A DNA stretch of 10,319 nt from Anaerolineales bacterium (GCA_016789485.1 JAEURE010000071.1:1-10319), one strand, 5' to 3'; numbered from the stretch's first letter, positions 1-6,181 are shown. Translations and numbers: made by a program. Notes: generated from the letters alone by a model not told the origin.

Positions 1-1227
1 GCCCAGGTCATGCACGAACGGGTAATTGGGTCCCGACCCGCCGATCATGGGCACAACTTCCATTTTTGCATCATAGACATCCTCGGCAGTATTCACAACC
101 ATTTTCACGAACGGGTCGTCAGGGTTCGTGCGTGCGGCCGGTTCGCCCCCGAGGAATTCGATTTTCACATCATCAAAACCCTGGGCGTCAAGGTGGGCGC
201 GGAGTTTTTTCAGGATATCCTGCGGCATTTGATTCGGCACGAGGCGGAAATCCACTTTGGCAGACGCAAACGCAGGCTGTACGGTTTTTGAGCCTGCACC
301 TTGATAGCCGCTGGTAAGCCCGCAGATGGTGCAGGTAGGCACGAACACTTCTTCGATTTTCAGATCAGTGCCGCCAGTCAGACCTTTGATGAATCCTTTT
401 GCGCCGTAGCGCGTCAGATATTCATCAGCAACTTCGGGAAGCGCATCCATCAACTCACGGTCGCGGGCGGATGGAGGAATTACATCATCGTAAAAGCCCG
501 GGATACGAATACGCTCATCGACTCCTTTCAAACTGGCCAATGCCCAAGTGAGTCTCCACGCCGCGTTAGGCAGGATGCTGCCACCCAAACCTGAATGGAC
601 ATCTGTCCCGAGCGAAGTGACCGAAAGCTCCACGTAACAAATGCCGCGCAAGCCAAGATACTGCACAGGCTTATCGCGATGATCCACGCCGCCGAATTCC
701 CAAATGCAGGCATCAGCCTTTAATCTGTCTAGATTCTTTGAAATGTAATCATGCAAATGTTCGCTCGCAGTTTCTTCTTCTCCTTCGATGATGAACTTGA
801 TGTTGCAAGGCAATTCACCCTCATTTTCGAGTATGGCGTCGATGGCGTGCAAACGCGCCGTGAGGTGACTCTTGTCGTCACTTACGCCGCGACCATACAT
901 TTTTCCGTTGCGGATCTCTGGTTCAAACGGAGGACTTTCCCATAATTCCAGCGGCTCAGGCGGCTGGACATCATAGTGATTGTAGATGAGCAGGGTTTTG
1001 TCGCTTTTGCCTTTGCGTTCGGCAAATACAACCGGCGCACCGTCTGTTGCCATGATTTCTGCGGTGAAGCCACGTTTCTCAAGCATCTCTTTGACCATTG
1101 CCGCGCATTCTTTCAATCCAAGTTTTTGGGCGCTGATGCTGGGTTGGGATACATATCGCTTGAGCTCTTCAAGGTTTTTATCGAGGTTTTTGTCAATGTA
1201 TGAATCCAACTTGTCGAGATTGTTCAT
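1..1227 (-). CDS. M20-family zinc metallopeptidase (dipeptidase-like), C-terminus beyond window
   Basis: The minus-strand frame is open from ATG at 1227 to the window edge (409 codons, no stop), so the C-terminal part is missing. A ribosome binding site AAGGAG (1233-1238) lies 5 bases before the ATG. M20 peptidases are two-zinc hydrolases that cut dipeptides or acylated amino acids. The family motifs appear in order: H84 and D86 in NHYDVQP, the metal-bridging D117 in GRGVSDDK, EGEEE at 148-152 (E151 would be the catalytic base and E152 a metal ligand), E177 in IWEFGG as the probable next metal ligand, and H211 in DVHSGLGG, which marks the lid/dimerisation domain. GGSGPNYPF near the edge is also typical. 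The last zinc-binding histidine should lie outside the window. No signal peptide is seen, so it is probably cytoplasmic. It is last in the udk-ppi-VTT group and is preceded by a hairpin. Exact substrate cannot be read from sequence. Confidence 0.93.
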   Translation of the reverse strand, partial: MNNLDKLDSYIDKNLDKNLEELKRYVSQPSISAQKLGLKECAAMVKEMLEKRGFTAEIMATDGAPVVFAERKGKSDKTLLIYNHYDVQPPEPLELWESPPFEPEIRNGKMYGRGVSDDKSHLTARLHAIDAILENEGELPCNIKFIIEGEEETASEHLHDYISKNLDRLKADACIWEFGGVDHRDKPVQYLGLRGICYVELSVTSLGTDVHSGLGGSILPNAAWRLTWALASLKGVDERIRIPGFYDDVIPPSARDRELMDALPEVADEYLTRYGAKGFIKGLTGGTDLKIEEVFVPTCTICGLTSGYQGAGSKTVQPAFASAKVDFRLVPNQMPQDILKKLRAHLDAQGFDDVKIEFLGGEPAARTNPDDPFVKMVVNTAEDVYDAKMEVVPMIGGSGPNYPFVHDLG

Positions 1228-1246
1228 GTTTTCTCCTTATTAATGA

Positions 1247-1277
1247 GAGCAGGTCACGTTGAAAACGTGACCTGCTC
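1247..1277 (-). terminator. Perfect 14-bp inverted repeat between the VTT gene and the M20 peptidase gene
   Basis: Arms at 1247-1260 and 1264-1277 are exact reverse complements around a 3-base centre. It starts 9 bases after the VTT stop codon and ends shortly before the peptidase ribosome binding site. On the minus-strand transcript the stem is not followed by a run of U (it continues TCATTAATAAGG), so it may be a partial terminator, an mRNA-stabilising 3' hairpin or a protein-binding palindrome rather than a classical intrinsic terminator. The inverted repeat itself is certain; its function is inferred. Confidence 0.6.
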
Positions 1278-1286
1278 AAGGTGGAA

Positions 1287-1883
1287 TTACTTGTAGAAAC
1301 TCGCGATCCAATCGATTGAATAGGCGCCTGTGTATGCAAAGATCGCCATTTTTATGAGCTGCCCGATCCAGCAAAATAACAGGAATCGCCACAATTTCAT
1401 CTTTGCCATTCCTGCTGCCACTCCAGCAATGTCAAAAAACGGGTTGGGTATGGCGGATAAAACTAAAATTGTCCAGCCGCCATATTTTTCGATCCATGGC
1501 GCTATCCTGTTGTAAACATCGGTTCGCTCCACGACGGCCTGTCCGCTAAAACCGGCCAGATAACCGGAGAGTTCCCCAAGCGCGCCGCCCGTCCCTGCTG
1601 CGAGAGCCACCCCGAGAGGATTAAAAATACTTCCCATTGCAAATACAACCGCCACGCCCGGCGCGGGTAAAAATACTGTTGCATTTGCCATCAGGGCGAT
1701 CAGGAAGATGCCTGGATAGCCATAGGCGGCAAATTCCTCCACGCGGTCACGGATGCTGTAAATATAAATTGTGACCCCGATGACTGCAGCAATCGCAAGT
1801 ATGCGTAAAAGGTTGGTACCAAGATTGCTGGAAGGTTTTGAACTCGAACCTTCCGAATCTTTAACTTTCTTCGATGGTGACAC
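1287..1883 (-). CDS. VTT/DedA-like (SNARE-associated Golgi family) membrane protein
   Basis: The 198-residue protein starts with GTG at 1883, inside the last codons of the cyclophilin gene (23-base overlap). No ATG is in frame until residue 65, so the GTG start is the best available, although no clear ribosome binding site precedes it. The first 22 residues are polar and rich in Ser/Lys. Hydrophobic segments lie at about 24-43, 56-84, 88-112, 135-160 and 166-186. Conserved-looking parts are FLPAPG (71-76), [10 protein letters not shown] (99-108) and the loop [16 protein letters not shown] (143-158), which match the re-entrant loops of the VTT/SNARE_assoc domain. Bacterial DedA-type proteins are implicated in lipid-carrier or phospholipid flipping and envelope homeostasis; the substrate of this one is unknown. 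Translation is probably coupled to the cyclophilin gene upstream. Confidence 0.85.
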   Translation of the reverse strand: MSPSKKVKDSEGSSSKPSSNLGTNLLRILAIAAVIGVTIYIYSIRDRVEEFAAYGYPGIFLIALMANATVFLPAPGVAVVFAMGSIFNPLGVALAAGTGGALGELSGYLAGFSGQAVVERTDVYNRIAPWIEKYGGWTILVLSAIPNPFFDIAGVAAGMAKMKLWRFLLFCWIGQLIKMAIFAYTGAYSIDWIASFYK

Positions 1884-2370
1884 TGATGATCTTCACTGCT
1901 GGTGCGTTGACATTGCTTGGGTCGCGTTCCGGAATGGACATCAACACATCCTCGCCTTCGATGACCTGACCAAAGACACTGTGTTTGCCGTTCAAATGGG
2001 GTGTTGGACCATGGGTGATAAAGAATTGCGAGCCGTTGGTGCCGGGCCCGGCGTTTGCCATGGAAAGAACGCCGCGCTTGTCGTGTTTCAAACTGGGATG
2101 GAATTCATCCTGGAATTTATAGCCAGGTCCGCCGCGCCCGGTACCAGTCGGGTCGCCGCCCTGCACCATAAAATTTCCAATTACACGATGGAAGATAACG
2201 CCGTCATAAAACCCTTCGCGGGCAAGGAACACAAAGCTATTGACGGTCACGGGGGTTTTATCTGCAAACAACTCGAAGACCATGGTTCCTTTGTCGGTTT
2301 CCATACGGGCGGTATATTTCTTGCTTGGGTCGATCTGCATTGCAGGTGGGGTAGTCCATTGTTTTGCCAT
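1861..2370 (-). CDS. Cyclophilin-type peptidyl-prolyl cis-trans isomerase, cytoplasmic
   Basis: The 169-residue protein catalyses cis-trans isomerisation of X-Pro peptide bonds and assists folding. The cyclophilin core is complete: [19 protein letters not shown] at 60-78 carries catalytic R62 plus F67, M68 and Q70; [18 protein letters not shown] at 102-119 carries Q115 and F117; and [12 protein letters not shown] at 125-136 follows. H125 stands where human CypA has the cyclosporin-contacting Trp121, as in most bacterial members. No signal peptide or membrane segment is present, so it should be cytosolic. The ATG at 2370 is preceded by AAGGAG (2376-2381) at 5 bases; this site overlaps the TAA stop of udk, only 9 bases away, so the two genes are surely co-transcribed. 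Its 3' end overlaps the VTT gene. The family assignment is secure; a specific ppi symbol is not. Confidence 0.96.
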   Translation of the reverse strand: MAKQWTTPPAMQIDPSKKYTARMETDKGTMVFELFADKTPVTVNSFVFLAREGFYDGVIFHRVIGNFMVQGGDPTGTGRGGPGYKFQDEFHPSLKHDKRGVLSMANAGPGTNGSQFFITHGPTPHLNGKHSVFGQVIEGEDVLMSIPERDPSNVNAPAVKIISVTIEES

Positions 2371-2379
2371 TATTTCTCC

Positions 2380-3003
2380 TTATTTGAGTAGGGTTTCTAT
2401 TCTTGCTACAACCATGTCCAGAGCGGCTTTATTGTGTCCACCTTCAGGGATGATCACGTCGGCATAGCGTTTGGACGGTTCAACGAATTCAAGGTGCATT
2501 GGGCGTACTGTCGCTTCATATTGCTTGATGACAGACTCTGTGGATCGCCCCCGCTCGGCAATGTCTCTGCGCAGGCGGCGAATGAAACGAATATCGGCAT
2601 CTGCATCCACGTAGATTTTTACATCGAACAGCTTTCGTAATTCAGCTTCTACAAAGATTAACACCCCTTCGACGATAATGACTCCGCGCGGCGCCACAGT
2701 GAACGTTTGGCTGGTGCGGCTGTCAGTGGAGAAATCGTAGATCGGGACTTCGACAGGTTGAAGGTCCCGCAATGATGCGATGTGTTTAATCAACAATTCG
2801 GTTTCAAGAGAATCGGGATGGTCGAAGTTGACATCCCTGCGCAGTGTAGGCGGCAGCCCGGTTAGATCTTTATAGTAAGAGTCGTGTTGAAGATATGCAA
2901 TCCTGTCCGCACCAACTCGATTGAGAATTTCCTGCGCAACGGTTGTTTTTCCAGACCCTGAACCGCCTGCGATGCCGATAACCAATGGAGTGTTGTGACT
3001 CAT
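2380..3003 (-). CDS. udk: Uridine kinase
   Basis: The enzyme phosphorylates uridine and cytidine to UMP and CMP with ATP or GTP in pyrimidine salvage. I take ATG at 3003 as start (207 residues, the usual family size), giving MSHNTPLVIGIAGG; the open frame extends further upstream but that part is the terminator region and has no family similarity. Visible motifs are the P-loop GGSGSGKT (13-20), QHDSYYK (39-45) with the likely catalytic Asp41, NFDHPDS (59-65), the nucleoside-binding segment PIYDFSTDSRT (87-97), VEGVLIF (111-117) and the Arg-rich lid RRLRRDIAERGRS (142-154). No ribosome binding site precedes the ATG; a TATAAT box ends 6 bases before it, pointing to a leaderless mRNA. It heads the udk-cyclophilin-VTT group. 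Confidence 0.95.
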   Translation of the reverse strand: MSHNTPLVIGIAGGSGSGKTTVAQEILNRVGADRIAYLQHDSYYKDLTGLPPTLRRDVNFDHPDSLETELLIKHIASLRDLQPVEVPIYDFSTDSRTSQTFTVAPRGVIIVEGVLIFVEAELRKLFDVKIYVDADADIRFIRRLRRDIAERGRSTESVIKQYEATVRPMHLEFVEPSKRYADVIIPEGGHNKAALDMVVARIETLLK

Positions 3004-3009
3004 AGTGCG

Positions 3010-3015
3010 ATTATA
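3010..3015 (-). promoter_or_regulatory. Candidate -10 box (TATAAT) of a leaderless udk promoter
   Basis: A perfect TATAAT on the minus strand ends 6 bases before the udk ATG, so transcription would begin at or within a base of the A of the start codon. This fits the missing ribosome binding site. No good -35 hexamer is seen: at 17-bp spacing the -35 position would fall inside the GC stem of the adjoining terminator. Alternative in-frame ATGs at 3021 and 3024 also lack a ribosome binding site. Confidence 0.55.
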
Positions 3016-3017
3016 GC

Positions 3018-3072
3018 GCATCATACAAAAAACGGCCCCGGACCATGCCCGAGGCCGTTTTTTGTATGATGC
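3018..3072 (-). terminator. Intrinsic terminator after the DUF2892 gene, 20-bp perfect arms
   Basis: Arms at 3018-3037 and 3053-3072 are perfect reverse complements around a 15-base centre, which itself can add 3 more pairs after a mismatch. On the minus strand the transcript reads an A-run, a GC-rich stem (CGGCC...GGCCG) and then six U, a textbook rho-independent terminator; because both an A-run and a T-run flank the stem it could work in both directions. It begins one base after the DUF2892 stop codon and ends 2 bases from the udk -10 box. Confidence 0.9.
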
Positions 3073-3073
3073 T

Positions 3074-3274
3074 TTATTTCTTGTATGTACTGAATTTGAA
3101 GGGGGCGTACAGCGGGCAGAAGGCAACCACTGCGGTGAGAAGAAAAACAGCGCCAAGCACAAGAAGTACGATGCCAAGTGCGCCAGTGACGATACCGCCA
3201 AAATATAAATAGGCGAATACTACGGCGAGAACTACACGGACGATGCGATCGATGTCAGACATATTACGTTTCAT
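3074..3274 (-). CDS. DUF2892 (YgaP-like) small inner-membrane protein
   Basis: This 66-residue protein starts MKRNMSDIDR at ATG 3274, with AGGAG (3282-3286) 7 bases upstream; a longer frame reaching back to 3352 would run through the promoter and into the 3' end of the regulator gene and is unlikely. The N-terminal helix is amphipathic and charged (MSDIDRIVRVVLA), followed by two closely spaced hydrophobic segments (about 12-30 and 33-52), then FCPLYAPFKFSTYKK. The Cys-Pro-Leu-Tyr motif at the second membrane segment is the hallmark of the DUF2892/YgaP transmembrane family, often found alone or fused to rhodanese domains in sulfur handling. The molecular role of stand-alone copies is not established. 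It has its own predicted promoter and terminator, so it is probably monocistronic, and lies just downstream of a Crp/Fnr-type regulator. Confidence 0.88.
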   Translation of the reverse strand: MKRNMSDIDRIVRVVLAVVFAYLYFGGIVTGALGIVLLVLGAVFLLTAVVAFCPLYAPFKFSTYKK

Positions 3275-3281
3275 TGAAAAT

Positions 3282-3286
3282 CTCCT
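3282..3286 (-). promoter_or_regulatory. Ribosome binding site deciding the DUF2892 start
   Basis: AGGAG on the minus strand, 7 bases before ATG 3274. It favours this start over the upstream in-frame ATGs at 3352 and 3346. Confidence 0.8.
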
Positions 3287-3311
3287 GTTGTTGGTTTGAA
3301 TTGATAGATAC

Positions 3312-3317
3312 AGTATA
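3312..3317 (-). promoter_or_regulatory. Candidate -10 box (TATACT) for the DUF2892 gene
   Basis: TATACT on the minus strand lies 37 bases before the DUF2892 ATG and predicts a transcription start near 3305 and a leader of about 30 bases containing the ribosome binding site. No recognisable -35 box is present at normal spacing, which is typical of promoters that need an activator; a palindrome is centred about 41 bases upstream of the predicted start. Confidence 0.45.
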
Positions 3318-3339
3318 GGAGATTTGCCAAATTCCGTCC

Positions 3340-3352
3340 GTGACATTGTCAC
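3340..3352. promoter_or_regulatory. Candidate Crp/Fnr-type operator, palindrome GTGACATTGTCAC
   Basis: Two perfect 6-base arms (GTGACA / TGTCAC) surround a single central base. It overlaps the stop codon of the Crp/Fnr-family gene and lies upstream of the DUF2892 promoter, centred at about -41 from the predicted start, the class II activator position known for Crp and Fnr. The half-site GTGAC resembles the TGTGA of Crp sites, but the spacing between half-sites is shorter than in E. coli Crp sites. Binding is inferred, not shown. Confidence 0.45.
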
Positions 3353-4023
3353 ATAAGCGAGTGGGATTCCAGCAACTTAAAATCCAACACTTCCACCGTT
3401 CCGCGCCCGGAGCGAATGCACCCATCGCTGACAAAATCTTCAAGCAATCGGCTGATGACTTCGCGCGAACTCCCCAATTCAGCGGCTATCTCCTGATGTG
3501 TGATTCGCAGCGGATTCTGTTTTTTTGCTTGGTTTAATAACAACGAGGCAACGCGCCGGTCCATGCGCTGGAAAACGACTTCATCTACGATTGCCATCAC
3601 GGTGGAAAGTCTTTGTGAGAGTAGATCGAAAACGAATTCGCGCCAAAGATCGTGGCGCCGCACCCAATCTCGAAAAATATCCGCAGGTATCATCACGGCT
3701 TCTGCGTCCCGTTCAACTGTTGCAATGGCAGGAAATGTCTTTTGGTTAAGAATGGCATTGGCAGTTAGGATACAAGATGAACCGTTTCCAAATCGATACA
3801 GTGTGATTTCACGGCCTGTTTCGCCAATTTTGTAAACGCGCACCATGCCTGAGATCAGCAGGGCAATCGCTTCAACATGGTCTCCTTCAAGGAAAACATC
3901 ACGACCTGCTGGAATACGAGCAAAGAAAGCGGCCCTTTGAAACTCTTGTGCAAACTCTGCGCTGGCTTGCTGGAGAATGGGCAGGGATTGTAGAATTCGA
4001 GCGTACTGGGAAGAATCGAGCAT
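3349..4023 (-). CDS. Crp/Fnr-family transcriptional regulator
   Basis: The 224-residue protein has an N-terminal cyclic-nucleotide-binding-like beta-roll (about 25-115), a long dimerisation helix (about 120-150) and a C-terminal winged helix-turn-helix (about 150-215). The recognition helix reads GSSREVISRLL (184-194), with R187, E188, S191 and R192 at the usual DNA-contact positions. In the effector pocket the canonical cAMP-binding residues are absent: the segment reads GSSCILT (81-87) and FPAIATV, without the Glu of the GEL motif or the Arg of the RSATV motif. There are no N-terminal Cys clusters, so an Fnr-type FeS sensor is unlikely. C84 is the only Cys of the sensory domain. The GREITLYRFGNGSSCILT stretch matches a subgroup of Crp/Fnr proteins that I recall being found near YgaP/DUF2892 genes, as here. 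ATG 4023 is the only reasonable start (an in-frame TAG lies 3 codons upstream), yet the nearest GAGGAGG is 16 bases away inside a hairpin. The true ligand is unknown. Confidence 0.92.
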   Translation of the reverse strand: MLDSSQYARILQSLPILQQASAEFAQEFQRAAFFARIPAGRDVFLEGDHVEAIALLISGMVRVYKIGETGREITLYRFGNGSSCILTANAILNQKTFPAIATVERDAEAVMIPADIFRDWVRRHDLWREFVFDLLSQRLSTVMAIVDEVVFQRMDRRVASLLLNQAKKQNPLRITHQEIAAELGSSREVISRLLEDFVSDGCIRSGRGTVEVLDFKLLESHSLM

Positions 4024-4034
4024 GGGATCTAGGA

Positions 4035-4070
4035 TGACGCCTCCTCAAAAAAACTTTTGAGAAGGCGTCA
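4035..4070 (-). terminator. Near-perfect inverted repeat between degV and the Crp/Fnr gene
   Basis: Arms of 16 bases at 4035-4050 and 4055-4070 match at 15 positions around a 4-base loop. It lies 13 bases after the DegV stop and 11 bases before the regulator ATG. The minus-strand stem includes T-runs near the loop but is not followed by U, so termination would be imperfect. The regulator's only strong ribosome-binding-like sequence (GAGGAGG, 4040-4046) is buried in the stem, so the element could instead control translation or serve as an operator. Confidence 0.6.
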
Positions 4071-4083
4071 ATATTTGTTGCGG

Positions 4084-4935
4084 CTATTCGAAGCTATAAG
4101 CGAGACCTACTGTGCCCGGCCCGGCGTGAGTTCCAACTACAGGGCTTACTTCAGCAAAAATGGTCTCAACAGGATTATTTTGTTGCGCGGCGCGCTCCAG
4201 TAGTGCTTTTGCATCTTCGCTGGCATTTGCGTGGAGTGTTGCAATGCGTATATTTGACTTACCTTGCACCTTTTCAGAAATTAATTCAAGCACACGGTCG
4301 TGCGCCTTGGATTTGGTGCGAATGCGTTCCACACCTTCCACACGGCCATCTTTAAGAGCGAGGATCGGTTTTAGATTCAACGCGGATCCAATGAAACGTT
4401 GGGCGCCGCCAATGCGTCCACCGCGATGCAGGAATTCAAGGGTATCGACTGCAAAGAATAGGCCGGAGTTTTCGCGGGTTTTTTCAGCAGCGGCTACACA
4501 ATCTTTCAGGGAGGCGCCAGCTTCCGCTGCGCGTGCTGCGGCAAGTGCAATCAAGGAAAGCGCCATCGAAGTTGCGAGGCTGTCTACAATGGTCACTTTT
4601 TCTCCGGCTGGTCCCATAATTTCTTTTGCCTGTACGGCGGATTGGATCGTTCCGGATAACTTTGATGAAACGAAAATGCCAAGCACTTCAAAACCCTGTT
4701 GGATAAGCGGTTGAAAAACTGCCTGCATGGATGCAGGCGATACTTGGGATGTGGACGGCATGGTTTTCGCCGTCTTGAGGCGGGTATAGAATTCCGCTGG
4801 TTGAATATCCACACCGTCGCGAAAAGTCTCTTCCCCCCAGATCAGAACTTGAGGTGCTACCGTGATATTGTGCTTCTTAACGTACTCTGCAGGTAAAAAG
4901 GAAGTGCTGTCTGTAACGATTGCAATTTTGGACAT
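4084..4935 (-). CDS. DegV family fatty-acid-binding protein (FakB-type)
   Basis: DegV/FakB proteins bind a fatty acid and present it to the kinase FakA for phosphorylation, feeding exogenous or recycled acids into phospholipid synthesis; the role is known for Firmicutes homologues and inferred here. The 283-residue protein starts at ATG 4935, behind GGAG at 6 bases; an in-frame TTG at 4947 is the alternative but lies on that binding site. Motifs in order: IAIVTDSTS (4-12) typical of the N-terminus, TMPSTSQVSP (58-67), SSKLSGT (90-96) whose Ser/Thr residues contact the carboxylate in solved homologues, DTLEFLHRGGRIGG (164-177), and the C-terminal VVGTHAGPGTVGL (266-278). Length is normal. No FakA gene is in the window. 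It is transcribed divergently from mreB across a 145-base gap; a TAAAAT at 4972-4977 is a weak -10 candidate for it. Confidence 0.93.
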   Translation of the reverse strand: MSKIAIVTDSTSFLPAEYVKKHNITVAPQVLIWGEETFRDGVDIQPAEFYTRLKTAKTMPSTSQVSPASMQAVFQPLIQQGFEVLGIFVSSKLSGTIQSAVQAKEIMGPAGEKVTIVDSLATSMALSLIALAAARAAEAGASLKDCVAAAEKTRENSGLFFAVDTLEFLHRGGRIGGAQRFIGSALNLKPILALKDGRVEGVERIRTKSKAHDRVLELISEKVQGKSNIRIATLHANASEDAKALLERAAQQNNPVETIFAEVSPVVGTHAGPGTVGLAYSFE

Positions 4936-4941
4936 GAGCTT

Positions 4942-4945
4942 CTCC
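4942..4945 (-). promoter_or_regulatory. Ribosome binding site deciding the degV start
   Basis: GGAG on the minus strand lies 6 bases before ATG 4935 and supports that start over the TTG at 4947. Confidence 0.7.
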
Positions 4946-5024
4946 AATGCCTTGAATATGATTTGGCGCCTATTTTACCCCGTATGGGGGATTGTGCGCT
5001 GTGAAATTCCATTTTTGCTGCTCA

Positions 5025-5033
5025 TGGTATAAT
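5025..5033 (+). promoter_or_regulatory. Extended -10 promoter (TGGTATAAT) of the mre cluster
   Basis: A perfect TATAAT (5028-5033) is preceded by TG at the extended -10 position (5025-5026). No convincing -35 box is present at 16-18 bp spacing, which extended -10 promoters can do without. The predicted start is near 5040, giving a leader of about 40 bases that holds the mreB ribosome binding site. Confidence 0.7.
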
Positions 5034-5069
5034 ATTTAGTGCACGTTGATTTGGCGTAAAATCTCACTT

Positions 5070-5074
5070 AGGAG
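5070..5074 (+). promoter_or_regulatory. Ribosome binding site supporting the TTG start of mreB
   Basis: AGGAG lies 6 bases before TTG 5081. No ATG or GTG start is available nearby: the family-conserved DIAIDLGTANT begins only 16 codons later. Confidence 0.85.
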
Positions 5075-5080
5075 CCTATT

Positions 5081-6151
5081 TTGGCCTTCAACCCTATTAA
5101 CTGGCTGCTAGGCCTATTTTCTCTGGACATTGCCATAGACCTTGGCACAGCGAACACTCTGGTTCATGTTCGCAATAAAGGCATTGTCATTAACGAACCA
5201 TCCTGGGTTACAGTAGACAAGAAATTAAGGCAACCTTTGGCGATCGGGTTGGAAGCCAAGGAAATGGTCGGACGCACACCTGGAAATGTAGTGGTGGTGC
5301 GGCCTATTCGCGATGGAGTGATTGCAGAATTTGATGTTACCCAGATCATGCTCGAGTATTTCATTGGCAAGGTCCATGAACAAAGTGTCGTTCCCCTGCC
5401 TCGTCCGCGCGTGATCGTTGGTCTCCCTACAGGTGTAACGGAAGTTGAAAAACGCGCCGTCTATGATGCTGTGATGGCTTCCGGCGCGCGTCAAGCCATG
5501 TTGATCGAAGAACCGATCGCAGCTGCGCTGGGAGCGGGCCTGCCCATTGGAGAGATTCGCGGCTCGATGGTGGTTGACATCGGCGGGGGCACCACAGAAG
5601 TTGCAGTTATGTCCATGAGCGGGGTGGTGGCATCTCGTTCTCTGCGCGTGGCTGGTGACGAGATGGATCAGGATATCGTTCAGTATCTCCGCAATAAATA
5701 CAATATGCTGATCGGTGAAGGGATTGCCGAGCAGATTAAATGGCAGATCGGTTCTGCGTATCCTCTCCAGCCCGAGAAGACAATGGAAGTGCGCGGGAGA
5801 AATTTGGTTACTGGCTTGCCTGAAACGGTTGAAGTATCTTCTGTCGAGATCCGTGAAGCGCTATCCGGTTCCGTGCAGGTGATCATTGACACCGTCCGTG
5901 ACGCTTTGGATGAAATCCCCCCCGAGATCGTAGCTGACTTAATGGATATCGGTATTTGCCTTGCCGGCGGCGGCGCACTTTTACAAGGTTTGGCTGAGCG
6001 CCTGACCGATGAGTTAAAGTTACGCGTCTGGGTTGCGGAAGACCCATTGACCTGCGTTGCTCGCGGCGCTGCGATGATATTCGAAGATCTTGATTCTCTT
6101 GGACGTTATTTGGTAGGTTTGGAGCGTGGCAGCACGCGCCATGTCATTTAG
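5081..6151 (+). CDS. mreB: Rod shape-determining protein MreB (bacterial actin)
   Basis: MreB polymerises on the inner face of the membrane and orients the elongation machinery that inserts peptidoglycan along the cell sides. The 356-residue protein begins with TTG. A hydrophobic N-terminus (NPINWLLGLF, 4-13) is a likely membrane anchor and precedes the actin-fold ATPase: phosphate-1 motif DLGTANT (20-26), the conserved segment PRVIVGLPTGVTEVEKRAV (about 108-126), EEPIAAALGAGLPIG (about 144-158), phosphate-2 motif DIGGGTTEV (from 166), and adenosine motif AGGGALLQGL (GGG at 296-298). Typical MreB proteins have about 335-347 residues; the few extra here are a C-terminal tail ending GLERGSTRHVI. 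It is the first gene of the mreB-mreC-mreD-mrdA group, driven by an extended -10 promoter. Confidence 0.97.
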   Translation: MAFNPINWLLGLFSLDIAIDLGTANTLVHVRNKGIVINEPSWVTVDKKLRQPLAIGLEAKEMVGRTPGNVVVVRPIRDGVIAEFDVTQIMLEYFIGKVHEQSVVPLPRPRVIVGLPTGVTEVEKRAVYDAVMASGARQAMLIEEPIAAALGAGLPIGEIRGSMVVDIGGGTTEVAVMSMSGVVASRSLRVAGDEMDQDIVQYLRNKYNMLIGEGIAEQIKWQIGSAYPLQPEKTMEVRGRNLVTGLPETVEVSSVEIREALSGSVQVIIDTVRDALDEIPPEIVADLMDIGICLAGGGALLQGLAERLTDELKLRVWVAEDPLTCVARGAAMIFEDLDSLGRYLVGLERGSTRHVI

Positions 6152-6161
6152 CAGAAATTGG

Positions 6162-6181
6162 CAGCCTTCCTAATCAGGCTG
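6162..6181 (+). repeat. Short hairpin between mreB and mreC
   Basis: Arms CAGCCT (6162-6167) and AGGCTG (6176-6181) are exact complements with an 8-base loop. There is no T-run after it, so it is not a classical terminator; it sits just ahead of the mreC start and may be an mRNA processing or stability element. Such a short stem could also be chance. Confidence 0.35.

Noticed and set aside
1..300. Short plus-strand frames at the left edge as separate genes
   Set aside because: They are shadows of the M20 peptidase frame, which is open without a stop on the minus strand and carries the metal-binding motifs.
1771..2391. 206-codon open frame on the plus strand opposite the VTT and cyclophilin genes
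   Set aside because: It is antisense to two well-supported genes, shows no recognisable domain, and has the composition of a mirror frame.
3004..3201. N-terminal extension of uridine kinase to position 3201
   Set aside because: The extra codons run through the terminator and the DUF2892 gene; the family N-terminus begins right after ATG 3003.
3275..3352. Longer DUF2892 product starting at 3352
   Set aside because: The extension would cover the promoter, operator-like palindrome and ribosome binding site, and has no membrane or family features.
4160..4714. 184-codon plus-strand open frame opposite degV
   Set aside because: It is rich in Arg, Ser and Ala as expected from the complement of a coding frame, with no motif; DegV signatures on the other strand are clear.
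4978..4989. CCCC-GTAT-GGGG mini-palindrome in the degV/mreB divergent gap as an operator
   Set aside because: A 4-bp arm is too short to separate from chance and no regulator is linked to it.
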